Of a stretch of DNA of 64,000 bases, positions 59,663 to 64,000 are shown one piece after another (positions within the stretch are counted from its first letter, which is position 1; the number at the start of each line of letters is the position of its first letter). A model generated the notes under the pieces. That model searched no databases and was not told the origin of the DNA. It saw only the letters and a list, made by a program, of their open reading frames with translations. The position numbers were made by a program, and so were the translations under genes. The DNA is from Papaver somniferum (Eukaryota; Streptophyta; Magnoliopsida; Ranunculales; Papaveraceae): the NCBI RefSeq assembly GCF_003573695.1, contig NC_039362.1, forward strand, positions 11,993,679 to 12,057,678, in the 5' to 3' direction.

Positions 59663-61251
59663 TGTTGTAGTAATTCGATTGCGGTAAATACGGATTCGAT
59701 GCTCGGACTTGAAAAGATTTTTAAAACAAAAATATATACACAATATGTCACAAGATCAAGAGGAACCAGGACTCAGGATTCCAATGTGTTTCATATTCAA
59801 GTGGCTCAGAAAATAATTCTAGGCGATTATAGCTCAAAATAAAACAAGTATTAACTCTATCTTTGCCAAATTAGATTCCATAAAATATTACTTGTATATG
59901 ATAAGCATGGAACATCAAGAATCCCTAGGACTAAGCATGTTCCATCAAACAAAATCACAAGTAATTAATTGAAATCATAAATCAATTAAAATCGGTGCAA
60001 AAAGTGAATTAAGAATTATTTAAATAACCACATGGCTGAAAAACAGCTTCCTCCATCATCCCAGTATTGGGGTTTAGCTACTCATAATAATCATGTTCTT
60101 AAAATACATACTTGATGCTCAAAATATGATTAAAAGAGTGAAAAATATAATACAGTGAAACTACGACCCTCTTTAAGCGTCCAGAGAAAAACGATAGAAT
60201 ACCACTGCTGTAAAAACGATACCTCACGGCTGCTGTTGACGCTGCTGTTTTAAGACCCTCGGATGCTAGTCGTTGACACTGTTGATAAACGACTGTCTAT
60301 GCTGGTGTGTTCTTCGTGTTCTTCGAGCTTTGTTAATGGCAGCAGCAGCAGAAGGTACAATTCCTGCAACTCCTCCTGCGCCTCTCTGCTGGCCTCCCAA
60401 TCGACCCCTAACTCTTGATAAAACTTTCTCTCACTTCCCACCAGCCTTTATATACCAATAGGGTCCAAATAACTCGATTAAATCCGAGTTTATCTCCCTT
60501 TTTTCTTCACGTGCAGTTGAGAGAGAAATCTCTTTTCTGTTGCTTTGTACGCGTCTTCTGGCAATTTCTTACGCTCCAAAATTCTCCTAATCCTTAAACA
60601 AGACTAGATACACTTTACTTCAACGTAAAACTCTCCCAGAATCTCTAAATATATTTGAAAACTTCACAGAGAACACATATTCTGTTTGGACTTTGATCGC
60701 TTCTCACGGCCATTCCAGCCCAATTCGATCAGCCCAATCACTTGCATAGGGTCTGTTTAGGTCTAACAGGATTATCCCAACTGATTTACGGTGTTTAATC
60801 GCATTAAAACTCCTCCAATAATCGAACCAAAATCTGCCAGACGATGCATGCATTTTCCCGCCAAAATTTGCTTTTAAATTTGAGAAGTTGACCTCCCCTT
60901 ATCTGTGGCTGGTCTCCCTTTAGCAGCTGCCTGGAAATGGGTCACCCCTTAGTAATTAGGTTACCCCTTATCCAAAATCAAGGATCCGTATAGCAAGTGT
61001 CCTCTGGGGCATTTTCCGCACTTTTTCCGGGGTTCCTCCGGGGTATTTCTGGGGTACTTCCGGTACACTTCTGGGGCGCTTCCGGTACTCTATCAACGGA
61101 GGTCCAAACGCCGCATTTTCAGCCAATTTCGCCGCAAATCCTTATTCTTCTAAAAACACCTACAAATAAATAAAATAACCAAATAAGTACAAAATTGAGC
61201 ACTAATAATATATACAAATGAGCTATATTAGACACATAAATGCGTCTATCA
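59663..61251 (-). repeat. LTR-d (outer 5' LTR of the array)
   Basis: 1589 bases, the same length as LTR-a and nearly identical to it. TATATAAA (minus) at 60447-60454 would drive the array's transcript. Confidence 0.92.
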
Positions 61252-61256
61252 CGAAT
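61252..61256. repeat. Target-site duplication, right side of the family-B array
   Basis: CGAAT, matching 44496-44500. Confidence 0.9.
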
Positions 61257-61691
61257 CATGGAGAGAGATACTTCAGATACCTACAGATTTGGCAAGAGTG
61301 TAGCCAAGGCATGCACATTAGCGAAGAGTACATGATTATAATCTACTGTAAGATAAAGCATATACTCCATGTACTCAATCAACATGGTTGTGTTTACGCA
61401 ATTTTTTCGTGCTATTTTTCCGTATTTAGATAAATCATACTATATACTAAAATTAATGTGGTGTCGTACACGTATATGAGAATATATTTATCAATATGGA
61501 AACTGTTATATTTTGTTTATTTGAGAGTGATATGCGGAATACAACTAAATTAGGTAATTGGAGATAGTGATCCTAACCTAAAAAAAATAGGGTTTTTCTA
61601 ATACATATATATATATATATATACTATTAATTAAAGAGGTCGTACAAACCACACTAGCATAAAAGATAGATTGATATATTAGACGAAGAAA
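61257..61691. other. Intergenic region with TA microsatellite
   Basis: Continuation of the insertion target; no gene seen. A (TA)n run lies at about 61604-61623, followed by ctattaattaaag; it could provide a TATA function for the gene at 61692. Confidence 0.6.
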
Positions 61692-62018
61692 ATGAGTTCC
61701 AATAAGAACAATACCGAGAGCATTAAAACAATTCCAAGGATAGTAATGGTTGTCCCTAGAAAGCTAAGGATCACCATAACTATTGATGGCGTGTGTAAGG
61801 TTCCTGGCATGCCCCTGTTAGCTGAAGTTCAAGCTCATGTTGACAATCTTACTCTTCCTGCTTCTGCTTCTGTTGAAATGGATAGTGTCCATGCTCCCAT
61901 TCCTTCGAATGAGCCTGTTGGTGAAACTGTGTCTGGCACACCAGAAATACCCAGGGAGACACCTCTAGAAGAAAAGGTACTTGAAGTTCCAGCACAGCCT
62001 GCTAACGCTGCAACATGA
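61692..62018 (+). CDS. Small hypothetical protein, paralogue of the 35859-36302 gene
   Basis: 108 codons: MSSNKNNTESIKTIPRIVMVVPRKLRITITIDGVCKVPGMP..., then an Ala/Ser/Pro/Glu-rich tail. The motif PRKLRI(I/T)I(S/T)(V/I)D followed by VPG(V/M)P and the MSS start align with the minus-strand gene at 36302; the tails differ. After the TGA at 62016-62018 the frame is open for another ~20 codons (VPDAMVLVEQIIKETFK), so the stop may be recent. Likely soluble, low-complexity tail. Function unknown. Confidence 0.58.
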   Translation: MSSNKNNTESIKTIPRIVMVVPRKLRITITIDGVCKVPGMPLLAEVQAHVDNLTLPASASVEMDSVHAPIPSNEPVGETVSGTPEIPRETPLEEKVLEVPAQPANAAT

Positions 62019-62465
62019 GTACCAGATGCGATGGTTTTAGTTGAGCAGATTATCAAAGAAACTTTCAAATAATGTAGTTTTTGTTTTTTAATATTGAGGA
62101 TGTTGGTATTATTTTGCTTCATTTAGTTTTAGAATGAAAAAATATAAAAATATTGGTTCTTTAATATATGCTCGTGTTCAAATTCTTTGCTTGATATTTG
62201 TTTGTTAATCAATCAATTTTCATTATCTTAACTCGTCGAGTCAACTCATTTTTCCATAATATACCTTATATAAACATAATCCCTTATGACAGTTATCAGA
62301 TTTTAATTTAGGCACAACCAAAATGAAAGAAATATAACATTAATTTATGGAAAGACTGGACCACAAGGGATCTTGCCACCAATGCCAAATTTGGGTCAAG
62401 CCAACCCAATGTGACAGACATTTTAGAAACAAAAACTAATCTTTTCCATATTATTTGGAAAAACA

Positions 62466-62697
62466 GAAGAAGAGGAGTACCGAAGACATCTATCTTTTCT
62501 TTTGCATGTACCCAACAAGGCCGCACAAGATACTCATTATGGCTACCTAGATCTTTTTCTTTTGCATGCACACAAAAAATTAGAAGAAGAGGAGTACTGA
62601 AGAGATCTATCTTTTCTTTTGCATGTACCCAACCTCACAAGATATTCATTATGGCTACCTACATCTTCTTCTTTTGCATGCGCACAAAAAATAAGGG
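62466..62697. repeat. 116-bp tandem duplication
   Basis: Two units starting agaagaagaggagtac at 62466 and 62582; both contain cttttcttttgcatgtacccaac and attatggctacct. Confidence 0.85.
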
Positions 62698-63097
62698 ACT
62701 CATTGTGATGATTAACAAAAATGAGAAACTGAGTAATGATGATTGACAAAAGCAGTAGCGTTGTGATTGACAGAATACTGCTTTTGAAGGAGAGAATAAA
62801 CTCCAGAAGGTGTGATAAGATACCAAAAATAAAATGTTATAAATTCAAAAAAAAAAAAGGAAAATATTTTACTGAAAAATTAATAAATTAAAAAAAAAGA
62901 AAAAAAAAGGCTTCATTGCTCTGATCAAAGATACTGCTTCATTTAAGAATAAATTGAAGATGAGTACTTGTTTAGGTAGTCAAAGGTGTGAGAAGCATAT
63001 ACTTAGGTTGTTTTCTTTCTTTGCTTTATATCTTGTTACCAAAAAAAGTAAATTAAAAAAATAAGTGTGAGAAGGCTATACCAACTTTTTATTCTTT

Positions 63098-63139
63098 TTG
63101 ATAAGACCAAAAGTTATCTTGATAAGACCAAAAGTTATC
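63098..63139. repeat. 21-bp tandem duplication
   Basis: ttgataagaccaaaagttatc occurs twice in a row. Confidence 0.9.
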
Positions 63140-64000
63140 AGACCTTGGGTATACAATACTTGCTCTTGTTATAATACTTCTGTTTCAGTCACACATAACA
63201 AGAAGTCCCAAAGTACAACTACCATATGAATGTACCCCTCAAAGCCGAAAATCAATCATAGGAATGTTCCATATATATAATCCTAGTATTTATTGATGGG
63301 CTGGTATTTAGGACAGGTTCCCACTAGAATATTCAACACAGATTGTTAAAGTTGAAAAGATCAAAGATCAAAAAATACCACTGCAAACTGGAGTACTAGC
63401 TAATTCTTTTGTTAATAGTGACTTGGATCGAGTACTATCTATTCTTTACTACTGAGTCAACTACATTACACTATTTTATTCACAGTTCACATATTCTTAG
63501 AAGAAAAATAATAAATTATTAATATAGTACTAGCTAGTGCCTTGGAAGATCATAAATGCTTTTTTGGTGCAATTTTTTTTTGATTAAAATCCCAATTCAT
63601 AATTCATAATTCGCAATTAAATTTGTATTAAAAGAACCGAGACCAATATTTATTTTTTAAAATACTGGTCGGTAATATAGGATTTTATCATGTCTGTGCC
63701 TTTAATCTGGACGAAACATGAAATGTAAGCGATACATATATATGAATATCCGATAATATCGCATTGTTGGTGGTATCGGACCGATCTGCCGATAATATTG
63801 GCAAGGATGTTTGGGGATGTTAGGTTATCAGGTGAAGCTAGTTTATTCGATGAATTGGTCGGAATTATGAATTCAAGAACGACTATGATTGGCTTCGTCG
63901 ACAAGACTCGATATCCAAGTTTTTTACCAATGTCACTCTTGGACATGGCTTATTCAGCTAAACCAAATTTTATTTCGATGTCACGATCTTAGAGAATATG

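Larger units (their letters stand above)
62072..64000. other. AT-rich intergenic sequence with short tandem repeats
   Basis: No gene supported. A 116-base tandem pair (agaagaagaggagtac...cttttgcatg) is at 62466-62697 and a 21-base pair (ttgataagaccaaaagttatc) at 63098-63139. A 64-codon plus frame at 63798-63992 has no recognisable feature. Confidence 0.6.

Noticed and set aside
63650..63992. Overlapping short frames near the window end
   Set aside because: No domain or conserved motif; both strands are open by chance.

Overview
The window is nuclear DNA of a flowering plant, probably a eudicot. Signs are GT-AG introns in a eukaryotic RNA polymerase III gene, a tandem cluster of plant F-box genes with F-box-associated domains, AT-rich intergenic DNA, and LTR retrotransposons (Ty3/Gypsy type) covering roughly three quarters of the sequence. 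I cannot name the genus from sequence alone. Three assembly gaps are present: 1000 N at 2493-3492, 10 N at 21844-21853 and 10 N at 36866-36875.

Layout. (1) 1-2449: eight exons from the 5' part of the gene for the largest subunit of RNA polymerase III (NRPC1), cut off by the 1000-N gap. (2) 3493-33210: two copies of one Tat-lineage Ty3/Gypsy element in head-to-head (divergent) orientation, fused at about 14667-14670. The left copy (minus strand) has its 5' LTR but its 3' end runs into the gap. The right copy (plus strand) has its 3' LTR but starts inside gag. Both carry PR, RT, two RNase H domains and INT, all broken by stops and frameshifts. Between INT and the 3' LTR both carry two intron-containing genes on the strand opposite to pol. 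The 3.7-kb LTR holds several nested tandem arrays, including GC-rich imperfect palindromes spaced about 190 bp apart. (3) 17188-23776: a second family ('family B'; minus strand, 1.56-kb LTRs, one large ORF, no pol) inserted into the RNase H region of the right Tat copy, with a 5-bp target duplication. (4) 33211-44495: gene-bearing interval with an acidic first exon cut off by the LTR, a small hypothetical gene, three F-box-like genes or pseudogenes in tandem, and a charged hypothetical ORF. (5) 44501-61251: a head-to-tail array of three family-B units sharing four LTRs, bounded as a whole by a perfect CGAAT duplication. (6) 61257-64000: a paralogue of the small hypothetical gene and AT-rich DNA with short tandem repeats.

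How parts relate. Almost everything between the cellular genes is retrotransposon, and most retrotransposon ORFs are dead. The best candidates for something little described are the pair of spliced antisense genes in the Tat element, the periodic GC-palindrome array in its LTR, the large pol-less family-B ORF with a C-terminal hydrophobic segment conserved in four copies, and the TSD-bounded multi-LTR array. All calls rest on reading the sequence; no searches or alignments were run.
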